Shown here: in pieces, positions 6,305 through 14,913 of the stretch
Layout: every line of letters begins with the position of its first letter
Numbering within the stretch: the first letter of the stretch is position 1
DNA from: Vibrio harveyi NBRC 15634 = ATCC 14126 = KCTC 12724
GTDB taxonomy: Bacteria > Pseudomonadota > Gammaproteobacteria > Enterobacterales > Vibrionaceae
Reading direction: 5' to 3'
Length of the DNA: 34,876 bases
Assembly (NCBI RefSeq): GCF_001591145.1
Contig: NZ_BCUF01000051.1
Span: 1 to 34,876, forward strand
Program-made: the position numbers and the translations under genes
Notes under the pieces: model-generated
Told to the model about the DNA's origin: nothing
Database searches by the model: none
The model's input: only the letters and a program-made list of their open reading frames with translations

Positions 6305-8077
6305 CTATTTTCTACGGAACCCGAATAGACCCAGCATGGTCAAAGCCAGCCATCCTAGACCAGCGCCTTGGCGTTCCGCAGCTTCCTCTTCAACACTGCG
6401 TGATTGAATATCAGCTTTAGTTGCGCCTGGAATCGGCTTAAGCTTGACTGCAACGATTTTCTCTTCACCATTACTACAGAAAGAGTTGTGAGCTGTTGTG
6501 TCATAACCGCCTGCACACTTCATTGCTGTCGCTGAGATAACGCCGGCATCGTTGATATCTGAAGCGCTAATGATACGGAACTCGTTGTTGCTGTCAGAAA
6601 TATCTCTGGCGCTTGCGCTCTGATCGTTTGCACCGTTGGTGAGATCGTCGAGGAACCATGCTTTGCCATCGAAGATTTCTTTAGCACGCTCACTAACTGT
6701 TCCACCTTGAGCATATGGATAGATAAATCCACGTTTACGGCGAGGTTTACCCTCTTCTTCACGAGTCTTCTCAGCGTCTAATTGACCAACAATCTCATTG
6801 TATGAGTTGATGCCACCCATTTGACCGCCAGCACCGCTAAAGAATATACCAGAAGTTGGGTAGAAGGCACTTACTGAGCTGTTAGTCACATTATCAACAA
6901 TGAAAAGGCGATTTGGAGCAGAACCTGTTGGCATTAGATAAAGACCCGAACGTTTGGCTTCGCCAATTGCAACAAAATTTGCGTTTACGTCAGTTAGACG
7001 TGAGTTGGTATGAACCGTATCGCCACTGATTCTTTGTTGCGCGCCATCAACTTCTATATTTTTCCACGTGGAGCCAGCTACTGAACCCTCTTTCGCCAAC
7101 GTTCCCACGAATACGGTTGCGTTCATGTAGTTGTTGTCATTATCGTAGGTATTGTAACCAACACCGTACACAGTAGTTCCATCCTCAACTAAGCCACGCA
7201 TACTTCCTTGCGCTAAACGTTCACCATCAATATAGTTCCCACTTGGCCACGCGATTTGACTTACAGTACCAGAATCATCCCAAATAGCTGCTTTGGAAGT
7301 GTGGTGTGTTCCATTTTCGTTGCTAGCTCGTTCTGAAACACTACCGACCGTAAATTTACCATCAGTACGCCACGCTCGACTCGCGACAACGACAGCAGTG
7401 TCTGAGCTTGGTTCAATTTTGGGGATTACAGGAGCAACAACCGTATTTCTAGTTTCTAAATTCGAAGGGTCGGAACTACTAACAACGCTCTGATTACCAA
7501 CCGGTTTACCATCAGCAGTAAGACTGTTAATGATATTGTTGTACTTATTGGTGTACGCTGCAGAATCAATAGTATTAGGTGTATCACCCTCAACATAAGC
7601 TAGTGCATTTGAAGTAAAGTCTTTACTAAAAGCCTCTTTATTCCAAGGACTCCAATGGACTGATGCCCATGATTCACATGTTGAGTAACGACGTTCGTTC
7701 GTACAGTATCTTTCAAAGTCATCGAACTCTTGTACGTAAAAGAAACCCGAATCCATCGCAAATGGCACTTCTTCACGGTAGCTAACGCCGTCGACTTCTT
7801 GCCCAGTTGAGATTGGGGTTACTCGCGTTTCAAGCGCAATTTTAAAGTGCTTTGAGTCACAATCTGCGCCTTTGTCAAAACAACCCAGCGCGAAAGGTTT
7901 TCCTGTATCAGGATTATTATCCACGTCACCTTGTTGAATTGCGACACCGTATACTGTTTCCGTAGTGACGTTTTCAGGGGAAACTTCAACTACTTGATAC
8001 AGTGCTGCATTGGCATTCATTGCCGTACCGACCATCATAGCGATGGCGGTTAATTTGAATTTGTTACTACAATTCAT
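6305..8077 (-). CDS. DUF3466 family exported protein with C-terminal sorting-like tail
   Basis: The 590-residue protein has a signal peptide (KFKLTAIAMMVGTAMNANA, cleavage likely before ALYQVVEV). A long region of beta-rich extracellular-type sequence follows. The C-terminus is glycine-rich, then hydrophobic, then basic (GAGLGWLALTMLGLFGFRRK). That tail resembles GlyGly-CTERM signals processed by rhombosortase in Vibrio and Shewanella. The main body matches DUF3466, of unknown function, and has repeated N-D-Y-G-V-I segments suggestive of a repeat fold. The start lies 7 bases after the uup stop, so it is co-transcribed with uup. In E. coli the equivalent position between uup and rmf holds pqiABC. 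Surface display is inference. Confidence 0.8.
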   Translation of the reverse strand: MNCSNKFKLTAIAMMVGTAMNANAALYQVVEVSPENVTTETVYGVAIQQGDVDNNPDTGKPFALGCFDKGADCDSKHFKIALETRVTPISTGQEVDGVSYREEVPFAMDSGFFYVQEFDDFERYCTNERRYSTCESWASVHWSPWNKEAFSKDFTSNALAYVEGDTPNTIDSAAYTNKYNNIINSLTADGKPVGNQSVVSSSDPSNLETRNTVVAPVIPKIEPSSDTAVVVASRAWRTDGKFTVGSVSERASNENGTHHTSKAAIWDDSGTVSQIAWPSGNYIDGERLAQGSMRGLVEDGTTVYGVGYNTYDNDNNYMNATVFVGTLAKEGSVAGSTWKNIEVDGAQQRISGDTVHTNSRLTDVNANFVAIGEAKRSGLYLMPTGSAPNRLFIVDNVTNSSVSAFYPTSGIFFSGAGGQMGGINSYNEIVGQLDAEKTREEEGKPRRKRGFIYPYAQGGTVSERAKEIFDGKAWFLDDLTNGANDQSASARDISDSNNEFRIISASDINDAGVISATAMKCAGGYDTTAHNSFCSNGEEKIVAVKLKPIPGATKADIQSRSVEEEAAERQGAGLGWLALTMLGLFGFRRK

Positions 8078-8084
8078 CGAATTC

Positions 8085-10004
8085 TTAACTATCCTGTTGC
8101 ATTGCTTCGAGTTCTTCCCATCTCTCGAACGCGATTTCCAACTCCTGCTCTACCGCAGCGAGCTGTTCCAATACCGGTTGAGTCTGTTCTACAGATTTAG
8201 TGAAGAACTCTGGGTCGTTCACTTGTTCTTGTAGAGTCTCAATATCCGCCTCTAATTGTTCTAGTTTAGCTGGAAGAGCCTCTAATTCTCTTTGCAGCTT
8301 ATACGATAACTTCTTCGAATTGTTCTTAGGTTGCGTAGTTTTGGGAGTTTCCTCAACCACTTTCTCTTTCTTCGCTGCTTTTTCAACCTGACTGCGCGAA
8401 GCAAGAACTTGATCACGCTGCTGTTTTGCGTCGTGGTAACCACCAACAAACTCTTCGATTATGCCGTTACCTTCAAAAATCCAACTGGTCGTCACCGTAT
8501 TGTCTACGAACTCACGGTCGTGGCTCACTAACAGTAACGTACCCTGATAATTGGCAAGCATTTCTTCTAAAAGTTCCAACGTTTCGATGTCCAAATCGTT
8601 GGTAGGTTCGTCAAGAATAAGCAAGTTGTTAGGTTTCAACAAGATACGAGCCAGCAACAAACGGTTTTTTTCACCACCAGATAAGGCTTTTACTGGCGTG
8701 CGAGCACGTTTTGGTGCAAACAAGAAATCTTGTAGGTAGCTCAATGCGTGACGCTGACGCCCTCCAACCATCACTTCTTGCTTACCATCTGCTAAGTTAT
8801 CAATAACCGTCTTTTCAGGATCAAGAATTTCACGGTACTGATCGAAGTAAGCCACTTCGAGCTTTGTTCCACAATGAAGACGACCGCCTTGCGCTGATAA
8901 TTGCCCTAATAGCAACTTGAGAACGGTACTTTTACCACAGCCGTTAGGACCAATCAGTGCGATTCGATCACCACGCATAATGTTGAAGCTAAAGTTATCA
9001 ACGATTTTTTTGCCTTCAAAAGCAAAAGAGACATTCTCAGCTTCAAAGACGATCTTACCTGAGCGTGAAGCATCGTCGATATTAAGGTTAACTTTACCTT
9101 GAACCTCACGTCTGTCACGACGTTCTTCACGAAGCTTCTTAAGGGCACGAACACGACCTTCGTTGCGTGTACGACGTGCTTTAATGCCTTGGCGAATCCA
9201 CACTTCTTCCTGAGCTAGCTTTTTGTCGAACTCTGCATTTTGCATTTCTTCGACACGAAGCATCTCTTCTTTGTCATTTAAGTATTGGTCATAATCACCA
9301 GGGAAAGAAGCGAGTTGTCCGCGATCGAGGTCAACAATGCGTGTCGCCATCGATTTGATGAATGCACGGTCGTGGGAAATGAAGATGATTGAGCCTTTGA
9401 AGTCCTTTAGAAAGTTCTCTAACCATTCGATGGTCGTTACATCAAGGTGGTTAGTTGGCTCATCAAGAAGCAATACATCAGGGTCACAAACAAGTGCACG
9501 AGCGAGAGCGGCTTTGCGTTGCCAACCACCCGATAGATCAGTCAGTTTGGTTTCAGGGCTTAGCTTTAGCGCCCCAAGTACATTCTTAACACGATCATCA
9601 AAGCGCCAAGCGTTAAGGTGATCCAACTGTTCTTGAATCTTAGCAAGACGATTAATGTTCTTTTCACTTGGGTCCTGAGCGACAAGATCGAGAAGATCAT
9701 GATAGATCTTCAACTGCTCACCGATTTCAGCTAAACCACCAGATACGTATTCGTAAACTGTGCCTTCTTGATTGCGTGGTGGATCTTGTTCAAGTCGAGA
9801 AACAACGACGTCTTGGGTGATTTGAATCTTGCCATCGTCCAACAAAATGTCGCCAGCAAGCACTTTCATTAACGTAGACTTACCTGCACCGTTGCGACCA
9901 ACTAAACAAACGCGTTCATTTTCTTGAAGAGCGAACTCTGCTTTGTCTAGTAATGGGTGGTCGCCAAATGCAAGTTGTGCGTTATGAATGGTAAGTAATG
10001 CCAT
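8085..10004 (-). CDS. uup: ABC-F ATPase Uup
   Basis: Uup is a soluble ABC-F protein that acts on ribosomes and affects transposon excision. The 639-residue product has two ABC domains: Walker A GRNGAGKST at residues 36-44 and GPNGCGKST at 352-360, signatures LSGGWQRK and LSGGEKNR, and Walker B segments ending in DEPTNHLD and DEPTNDLD. A charged inter-domain linker (about 240-310, rich in R, K and E) separates them. A C-terminal coiled-coil domain (about 530-639) is typical of Uup rather than of EttA or YbiT. It overlaps the end of the glutaredoxin-like gene by 23 bases, and the DUF3466 gene follows 7 bases after its stop. It has no membrane segments. Confidence 0.95.
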   Translation of the reverse strand: MALLTIHNAQLAFGDHPLLDKAEFALQENERVCLVGRNGAGKSTLMKVLAGDILLDDGKIQITQDVVVSRLEQDPPRNQEGTVYEYVSGGLAEIGEQLKIYHDLLDLVAQDPSEKNINRLAKIQEQLDHLNAWRFDDRVKNVLGALKLSPETKLTDLSGGWQRKAALARALVCDPDVLLLDEPTNHLDVTTIEWLENFLKDFKGSIIFISHDRAFIKSMATRIVDLDRGQLASFPGDYDQYLNDKEEMLRVEEMQNAEFDKKLAQEEVWIRQGIKARRTRNEGRVRALKKLREERRDRREVQGKVNLNIDDASRSGKIVFEAENVSFAFEGKKIVDNFSFNIMRGDRIALIGPNGCGKSTVLKLLLGQLSAQGGRLHCGTKLEVAYFDQYREILDPEKTVIDNLADGKQEVMVGGRQRHALSYLQDFLFAPKRARTPVKALSGGEKNRLLLARILLKPNNLLILDEPTNDLDIETLELLEEMLANYQGTLLLVSHDREFVDNTVTTSWIFEGNGIIEEFVGGYHDAKQQRDQVLASRSQVEKAAKKEKVVEETPKTTQPKNNSKKLSYKLQRELEALPAKLEQLEADIETLQEQVNDPEFFTKSVEQTQPVLEQLAAVEQELEIAFERWEELEAMQQDS

Positions 10005-10233
10005 TATTATCCAACCAATGTTTGAGTTTTTCTAAGTCAAACGGCCAGTTCAACTCAGAATCTTGATATTTTAATACGGGAATTGTTACGCCGTAACGAG
10101 AAAAGAGAGCATCGTCGAACGCTATGTCGACGATGTGTGTTTGTTCGGCGAGACCAATCTGGCTAACGAGGTCAAACGCCATCTCGCAGAGATGGCATCC
10201 TTCAGTGCTGTAAAGCGTTAGCACGTTCAACAT
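9982..10233 (-). CDS. Glutaredoxin family protein (DUF836 type)
   Basis: This 83-residue thioredoxin-fold protein has an N-terminal CxxC (Cys13 and Cys16 in STEGCHLC) and a cis-proline region (YGVTIPVLKY). It is shorter than classical glutaredoxins and matches the small DUF836/glutaredoxin-like family found next to uup and rlmKL in Vibrio. The ATG at 10233 has AAAAGG directly against it, which is too close. The GTG three codons in (10224) has AGGA at eight bases and may be the true start. The gene sits 18 bases after the rlmKL stop and overlaps uup. The substrate is unknown. Confidence 0.8.
   Translation of the reverse strand: MLNVLTLYSTEGCHLCEMAFDLVSQIGLAEQTHIVDIAFDDALFSRYGVTIPVLKYQDSELNWPFDLEKLKHWLDNNGITYHS
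10085..10097 (+). promoter_or_regulatory. matS-like site 3, inside the glutaredoxin-like gene
   Basis: GTTACGCCGTAAC carries the same deviation from the matS consensus in both half-sites (positions 3 and 11). It is weaker than the other sites. Confidence 0.35.
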
Positions 10234-10251
10234 CCTTTTACTGTTCCGTCC

Positions 10252-12375
10252 CTATTCTACGTGAGTAACCAACCAGCAGTTGTGAATCTGTTTGTTACGA
10301 GAAAAATCCAATGGCAGAGTTTGAGAAGAAATGTTCTGCGCTTTTAAGCCCAGTTCTGCAAGCCCTGCTTCGTCCATCTTGAAGTGACGTTTGTTGTTCG
10401 AGAAAACAATCGTACCGCCAGCACGCAACAGACGCTTAAGGTTTGTCATTAGCTTAATATGATCGCGTTGTACATCGAACGACGTTTCCATGCGTTTAGA
10501 GTTAGAGAACGTCGGTGGGTCAATAAAGATAAGATCATATTCACCTTTGGCGTTCTCAAGCCACTGGAGACAGTCAGCTTGCTCAAAACGATGCTGGCGA
10601 CCAACACAACCGTTTAGCTGCATGTTGTCTTTCGCCCAGTTGAGGTACGTGTTAGACATATCTACCGTAGTTGTAGAACGCGCTCCACCAACTGCAGCGT
10701 GTACTGTTGCACTGCCAGTGTAAGCAAACAAGTTAAGGAAATCTTTACCCTGTGCCATTTCGCCAAGACGACGACGAGTTATCTTATGATCCAAGAACAA
10801 GCCCGTGTCTAGGTAGTCATGAAGGTTTACGATCAGCTTCACTCCGTACTCGTTCACTTCAAGCGTCTCTGAAACTTGACCTAATTTTTGGTACTGGCTA
10901 CGACCCTTTTGCTTCTCACGAACTTTAAGTACTACGTTATTCGCTTCTACACCTGTTACCTGAATCGTTGCACGGATGATGTCCGTTAGACGGCGCTTGG
11001 CTTTTTCTTCAGGGATATTCTTAGGTGCTGCGTATTCTTGAATCACAATTTGATCGCCGTACACGTCGATCGCTACATTGTATTCAGGAAGATCCGCATC
11101 GTAGATACGGTAACAGTCAAGTTTCTCTTTACGAGCCCACTTACCAATCTTGCCAATGTTTTTCTTCAAACGGTTTGAGAAGTCTGGTGCAATTTGAACA
11201 TTAGTGTCCGCGCCTTTCACTTCATCAATGCTGCGCTCTGCAATGCTGTAGTTCTTTTGGTGACAAGGTAACGCACCATTGTTCAATTTGAATTGTTTGT
11301 CCGCACGCATACGAAGACAGCTTAGTAGCTCGTCTGAACTTGAGAAGATAGACGCTTTACAGCCGCCAAATTCTGCTTTTAGCTGACCACCAAACGCTGT
11401 GTATAGCGCGATCAGACCAGGCTCAGTGCCAAGACGCTCACCATAAGGCGGGTTAGAAACGATAACGCCAGATTCGAAACCAGCCGGACGAGTAATGGTT
11501 GCTGCATCGCCTTGTGCAAATTCAATCAACTCTTCAACACCAGCTCTACGAGCGTTGTCTCGTGCAACCTTCAATACTTTCGGGTCGTTATCGAAGCCGA
11601 AAAACTTAGCGTCAACTTTTTTGACACCGCGTCGAGCTTGTACATTTGCCTCTGATTTAATCTCTGCCCAAAGCTCTGGTTCAAAATCTTCTAGCGCTTC
11701 AAAGCCCCACTGTTTGCGCTTAACGCCTGGTGCCATATTGGCTGCCATCATCGCAGCTTCAATCAGCAACGTACCAGAACCACACATTGGGTCTAGAAGC
11801 GGTTGTGAACCATCCCAGCCACAACGCATTACGATTGCTGCTGCAAGCGTCTCACGTAACGGAGCTCGACCTGATTCTGGACGGTAGCCACGTTGATGAA
11901 GACCACTACCCACCATATCCACACCAAGAATGGCTTTGTCTTTGTGCAGACGAACGTGAACGCGGATATCAGGGCGTTCTTTGTTAATGTTTGGACGAGG
12001 AAGTCCTTTCTTCTCAAAGCAATCTACGATGCCGTCTTTTACTTTCATTGCACCGTATTGGCTGTTGCGGATTTCGCGGTTCGTGCCATTGAAGTCGACC
12101 ACAAAGCGCTTTGAACTATGGAACTGGTTTACCCAGTTGATTGAAGACGTCGACAGGTAAAGATCCATGTCGTCGTTACAGGTAAATTCCGATAAAACAC
12201 GTACAAATCGAGACGCCAAGCGGCTCCACAAACAGCAACGGTAAATCTGTTCATTCGTCGCCTTAAATTTAACGCCTGCCTGTACTGGTTTGGCGTTTTC
12301 AATGCCTAGTTTAGTCAGTTCTTCAACAAGCAAGTTTTCCATGCCGTTTGAAGTTACCGCGAGATATTGATTCAT
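10252..12375 (-). CDS. rlmL: Bifunctional 23S rRNA methyltransferase RlmKL
   Basis: RlmKL makes m2G2445 (RlmL part) and m7G2069 (RlmK part) in 23S rRNA. The 707-residue protein has an N-terminal THUMP region (about 40-155), a first methyltransferase with DPMCGSGT at 195 and NPPYGERLG at 308, and a second with FLNLFAYTGSATVHA and DPPTFSNSKR at 619. The length is close to the E. coli enzyme (702 residues). The start is ATG 12375 (MNQYLAVTSNGMENLL), matching the family; an 18-codon upstream extension would cross the promoter. It heads a tight unit with the glutaredoxin-like gene, uup and the DUF3466 gene. Confidence 0.96.
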   Translation of the reverse strand: MNQYLAVTSNGMENLLVEELTKLGIENAKPVQAGVKFKATNEQIYRCCLWSRLASRFVRVLSEFTCNDDMDLYLSTSSINWVNQFHSSKRFVVDFNGTNREIRNSQYGAMKVKDGIVDCFEKKGLPRPNINKERPDIRVHVRLHKDKAILGVDMVGSGLHQRGYRPESGRAPLRETLAAAIVMRCGWDGSQPLLDPMCGSGTLLIEAAMMAANMAPGVKRKQWGFEALEDFEPELWAEIKSEANVQARRGVKKVDAKFFGFDNDPKVLKVARDNARRAGVEELIEFAQGDAATITRPAGFESGVIVSNPPYGERLGTEPGLIALYTAFGGQLKAEFGGCKASIFSSSDELLSCLRMRADKQFKLNNGALPCHQKNYSIAERSIDEVKGADTNVQIAPDFSNRLKKNIGKIGKWARKEKLDCYRIYDADLPEYNVAIDVYGDQIVIQEYAAPKNIPEEKAKRRLTDIIRATIQVTGVEANNVVLKVREKQKGRSQYQKLGQVSETLEVNEYGVKLIVNLHDYLDTGLFLDHKITRRRLGEMAQGKDFLNLFAYTGSATVHAAVGGARSTTTVDMSNTYLNWAKDNMQLNGCVGRQHRFEQADCLQWLENAKGEYDLIFIDPPTFSNSKRMETSFDVQRDHIKLMTNLKRLLRAGGTIVFSNNKRHFKMDEAGLAELGLKAQNISSQTLPLDFSRNKQIHNCWLVTHVE

Positions 12376-12406
12376 AGTGTTCTTTCGTCGATAAAAAATG
12401 GCTTTG

Positions 12407-12435
12407 ATTATACCTGACTTTACGATCAATGCCTC
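12407..12435 (-). promoter_or_regulatory. Probable rlmKL promoter
   Basis: A perfect -10 TATAAT (12407-12412) lies 31 bases before the rlmKL ATG. A weak -35 (GAGGCA, 12430-12435) is 17 bases away. The -35 overlaps an inverted repeat (AATGCCT at 12428-12434, AGGCATT at 12444-12450) that could be an operator. Confidence 0.45.
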
Positions 12436-12450
12436 GTTTTTAAAGGCATT

Positions 12451-12812
12451 TTTACTTTATTAGCTCAAACAGTCGCCAATCTCATCTGTTGAAAATCAAA
12501 ACACAGCACATCTGCAAACAGAATACGTCTCTTTATCACTTTCTAGTAAAGACAAGCATCATAGCGAGAGTGAATACTTATTTACACCATTTTTGGTCTA
12601 TACCAACCACTCATTTTGCGTGTAATTAACTTACAAAATGAGCGTATAGGGGAACAAAAGGTGAAATATTAGGCGTCTGGTTGCCTAAATTAAGGAAATG
12701 CTAAAATGAAAAAAGTGGAATAAAAGTGAGCTACTTCATATCTGAGATACAAAATAGCCCTCACCTAGGCATGTATTTGGCGTGCACAAGAGGAGATATT
12801 CAGAAAATTCTA
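12451..12812. other. Gene-free intergenic stretch between zapC and rlmKL
   Basis: I see no convincing reading frame or RNA gene here. The one structured element is an inverted repeat, CTCATTTTG (12610-12618) and CAAAATGAG (12634-12642), with a 15-base spacer and no following T-run. Several short AT-rich frames have no ribosome-binding site and stop within a few codons. Confidence 0.6.
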
Positions 12813-12843
12813 GGCAAAAAAAATCGACCTAATGAGGTCGATT
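12813..12843 (-). terminator. zapC intrinsic terminator
   Basis: AATCGACCT (12822-12830) pairs with AGGTCGATT (12835-12843) around a 4-nt loop. On the minus strand it is followed by a T-run, about 43 bases past the zapC stop. Confidence 0.88.
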
Positions 12844-12886
12844 AATGCAAACAAAGGAACGAAAATAAAGAAAAATCAAAAGGAAA

Positions 12887-13429
12887 TTAACCCACCATCG
12901 CCATTGGTGCCATCGTGAATAAGTGATTGGCACACACCATGCGATCGTGCATTACTTTAATTGGTTGCCCAAATGGCAGTACTTTGTTGCCATCAAGTAG
13001 AAATTCATCCTGCCCTACGTAAGCACATAGGCTTGATGTTTCACCTGGTTCTAGAACGATGAATACGCCTTCTGAATATCGATTTGTTAGGAAGACCATA
13101 TCCCCTTCTTCTGGCTCATGTCCATCGCATTGGGCGTCGAAGAACCAGCTCTTCGGTTGAACAGGTTTATGAAAGCGTTTTGCAGCTACGCAATAGAGCG
13201 TAAGTTCGGCTTGACGGTATTCGTTGATGTCGAGACAACGGATTCGTTCGTTGTACGTTTGAAACGCGCTTGCGTCATCAACAGTGAATTCATTGTCTGA
13301 GAAGGCACAATTGACCAACAGCTTACGGCATAGATTGGTTTGGAAAATCATCTCCTCCCCCAAATCCAGCATTAGGCAAGCTTTCTGCTCGTCAAAATAC
13401 CAATTCCATTTGTCGCTGGGTTTAAGCAT
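12887..13429 (-). CDS. zapC: Cell division protein ZapC
   Basis: ZapC is a cytoplasmic Z-ring protein that promotes bundling of FtsZ. The 180-residue product matches the family: an N-terminal KPSDKWNWYFDEQKACLMLDL, a central PKSWFFDAQ segment and a C-terminal GQPIKVMHDRM that parallels the LGDAIKIMNDR of E. coli. There are no membrane segments. The start is ATG 13429 with a modest GGA upstream. It lies downstream of pyrD in the same direction, as in E. coli, but a terminator separates the two, so it probably has its own promoter. It is diverged from the E. coli sequence, but the pattern and location agree. Confidence 0.92.
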   Translation of the reverse strand: MLKPSDKWNWYFDEQKACLMLDLGEEMIFQTNLCRKLLVNCAFSDNEFTVDDASAFQTYNERIRCLDINEYRQAELTLYCVAAKRFHKPVQPKSWFFDAQCDGHEPEEGDMVFLTNRYSEGVFIVLEPGETSSLCAYVGQDEFLLDGNKVLPFGQPIKVMHDRMVCANHLFTMAPMAMVG

Positions 13430-13524
13430 TATTCCGTTCTCTTGTTTGTGACTAGTTAATCAGTAATAAGAGGTAAGACGCTTAATTACCTACTCATGAT
13501 TTTTAAATTTTACAAACGAACGGG

Positions 13525-13557
13525 CAAAAAAAAAGAGGAAACGAATTCCTCTTTTTT
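13525..13557 (-). terminator. pyrD intrinsic terminator
   Basis: A 9-bp stem (13532-13540 with 13546-13554) with a 5-nt loop lies between an A-run and a T-run, so it can act in both directions. It lies about 45 bases past the pyrD stop. Confidence 0.85.
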
Positions 13558-13598
13558 TAGTAACAAGCGTCGATTTCTCAACGATTTAGCGATTGCTC

Positions 13599-14609
13599 TT
13601 ATAGATTTTTAACAATATCGCGTACGAGACCTGGTCCGTGGTAGATGAAACCAGTGTAAACTTGAACAAGTTGTGCACCTGCCATCATTTTCTCTTTCGC
13701 TGCAACGTATGAGTCAACACCACCCACACCGATTATCGGAAGTTTATCGCCAAGCTCTTCATGAAGTTTACGAACAACTTCTGTTGAACGTGATTGAACC
13801 GGACGTCCGCTTAGACCACCCGCTTCGTTCGCATGTTTCATGCCTTCAACGACTGTGCGATCAAGCGTTGTGTTTGTTGCAATCACACCGTCGATGTTAT
13901 TCTTAATTAGCGACTCACAGATCTGGCTGATTTCGTCATCGCTCAAATCCGGTGCAATTTTTAGCGCAAGTGGTACGTACTTACCGTGCTTTTCTGCAAG
14001 TTCTGCTTGTTTCTCTTTGAGTTCAGATAGCAATTCGTCTAGCGCTTCACCGTACTGAAGTGAACGAAGCCCTGGTGTATTTGGTGACGAGATGTTCACG
14101 GCGATGTAACCGGCATACTCGTACACTTTTTCCATACAAATCAGGTAGTCCTCTGCCCCTTTCTCAATTGGTGTATCTTTATTTTTACCGATGTTGATAC
14201 CAAGAATGCAGTTGTATTTTGCCTTTTTCACATTCTCAACCAGATGATCCACACCTAGGTTGTTAAAGCCCATACGGTTGATGATACCTTCCGCTTCAAC
14301 TAGGCGGAACAAGCGTGGCTTGTCGTTACCTGGTTGCGGACGAGGCGTAACAGTGCCAACTTCGACAAAACCAAAGCCCATAGCGTCAAACGCTTCGATA
14401 CATTCGCCGTTTTTGTCCAAACCAGCAGCAAGACCCACTGGGTTACGGAATGTAAGCCCCATGCATTCTACTGGACGATTTGGTAATTGTTGACGATAGA
14501 AAAGATCGAGAGGAGTGCCGTTAAAGCGTTGGAAGTTTTTGATTGCAAGATCATGTGCCTTTTCGGCATCAAGTTGGAAAAAGCCAGTTCTGGCTAGACG
14601 GTAAAGCAT
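13599..14609 (-). CDS. pyrD: Dihydroorotate dehydrogenase (quinone), class 2
   Basis: PyrD oxidises dihydroorotate to orotate at the inner membrane and passes electrons to quinone, the fourth step of pyrimidine synthesis. The 336-residue protein has the class 2 N-terminal membrane-associating helices (MLYRLARTGFFQLDAEKAH). It has FMN-binding GLAAGLDKNGE, the catalytic Ser175 in NISSPNTPGLR with Asn172, and the C-terminal GVGGVDSYVAAKEKMMAGA phosphate-binding loop. The residue numbers coincide with E. coli PyrD. The start ATG 14609 has GGAGG four bases upstream. The leader contains a hairpin that may link expression to pyrimidine supply. Confidence 0.98.
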   Translation of the reverse strand: MLYRLARTGFFQLDAEKAHDLAIKNFQRFNGTPLDLFYRQQLPNRPVECMGLTFRNPVGLAAGLDKNGECIEAFDAMGFGFVEVGTVTPRPQPGNDKPRLFRLVEAEGIINRMGFNNLGVDHLVENVKKAKYNCILGINIGKNKDTPIEKGAEDYLICMEKVYEYAGYIAVNISSPNTPGLRSLQYGEALDELLSELKEKQAELAEKHGKYVPLALKIAPDLSDDEISQICESLIKNNIDGVIATNTTLDRTVVEGMKHANEAGGLSGRPVQSRSTEVVRKLHEELGDKLPIIGVGGVDSYVAAKEKMMAGAQLVQVYTGFIYHGPGLVRDIVKNL

Positions 14610-14610
14610 T

Positions 14611-14654
14611 GTGCCTCCGAAAGAAAAAAGCCCCGTGTAAACGGGTCAATATTA
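14611..14654 (-). promoter_or_regulatory. pyrD leader: 5'-terminal hairpin and T-run
   Basis: On the minus strand the leader reads CCCGT, loop TTAC, ACGGG, GC, six T, and then the GGAGG ribosome-binding site (14614-14618). A -10-like TAATAT (14649-14654) would place the start of transcription within CCCG at 14642-14645, at the 5' arm of the hairpin. This resembles E. coli pyrC and pyrD, where the choice between C and G as first nucleotide decides whether a leader hairpin forms. The hairpin plus T-run could also act as an attenuator. Confidence 0.5.
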
Positions 14655-14825
14655 TTTACTGTTTTTCAGTGCAATTCAATGAAAATGAGTGAATTCGGCA
14701 AAATAGTATGTCTCATTTTAATTTTGTTCATAAAAACAGTTGATTAGCACTCTATGCTCTATACAAAATTGCTAGCTTTTTATTTAAAAGCAAACGATTT
14801 CATGCCAGAAAAATTTAAATCATGA

Positions 14826-14838
14826 GTTACAGCGTCAC
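14826..14838 (-). promoter_or_regulatory. matS-like site 4, in the pyrD-gdh intergenic region
   Basis: The plus strand reads GTTACAGCGTCAC; the minus strand GTGACGCTGTAAC has the same single deviation from the matS consensus (position 11) as sites 1, 2 and 5. Confidence 0.5.
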
Positions 14839-14869
14839 GTATTGTGTGAAGTTATAATGATTTGAACAT

Positions 14870-14897
14870 AAAAAAGCCCCGCGATTGCGAGGCTTTT
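14870..14897 (-). terminator. gdh intrinsic terminator
   Basis: On the minus strand AAAAGCCTCGC pairs with GCGGGGCTTTT around one mismatch and a 4-nt loop, and the T-run continues. It lies 17 bases past the glutamate dehydrogenase stop. Confidence 0.88.
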
Positions 14898-14913
14898 GCT
14901 AAAGTCACTTACC

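Noticed and set aside
6520..6762. 80-codon minus-strand frame within the DUF3466 gene
   Set aside because: It is an out-of-frame shadow of the DUF3466 coding region with no independent start signal.
11260..11272. GTGACAAGGTAAC inside rlmKL as a matS-like site
   Set aside because: It breaks the RNY centre as well as position 11, giving two deviations.
11495..11887. Plus-strand 130-codon reading frame inside rlmKL
   Set aside because: It is a shadow of the well-supported minus-strand gene and shows no domain.
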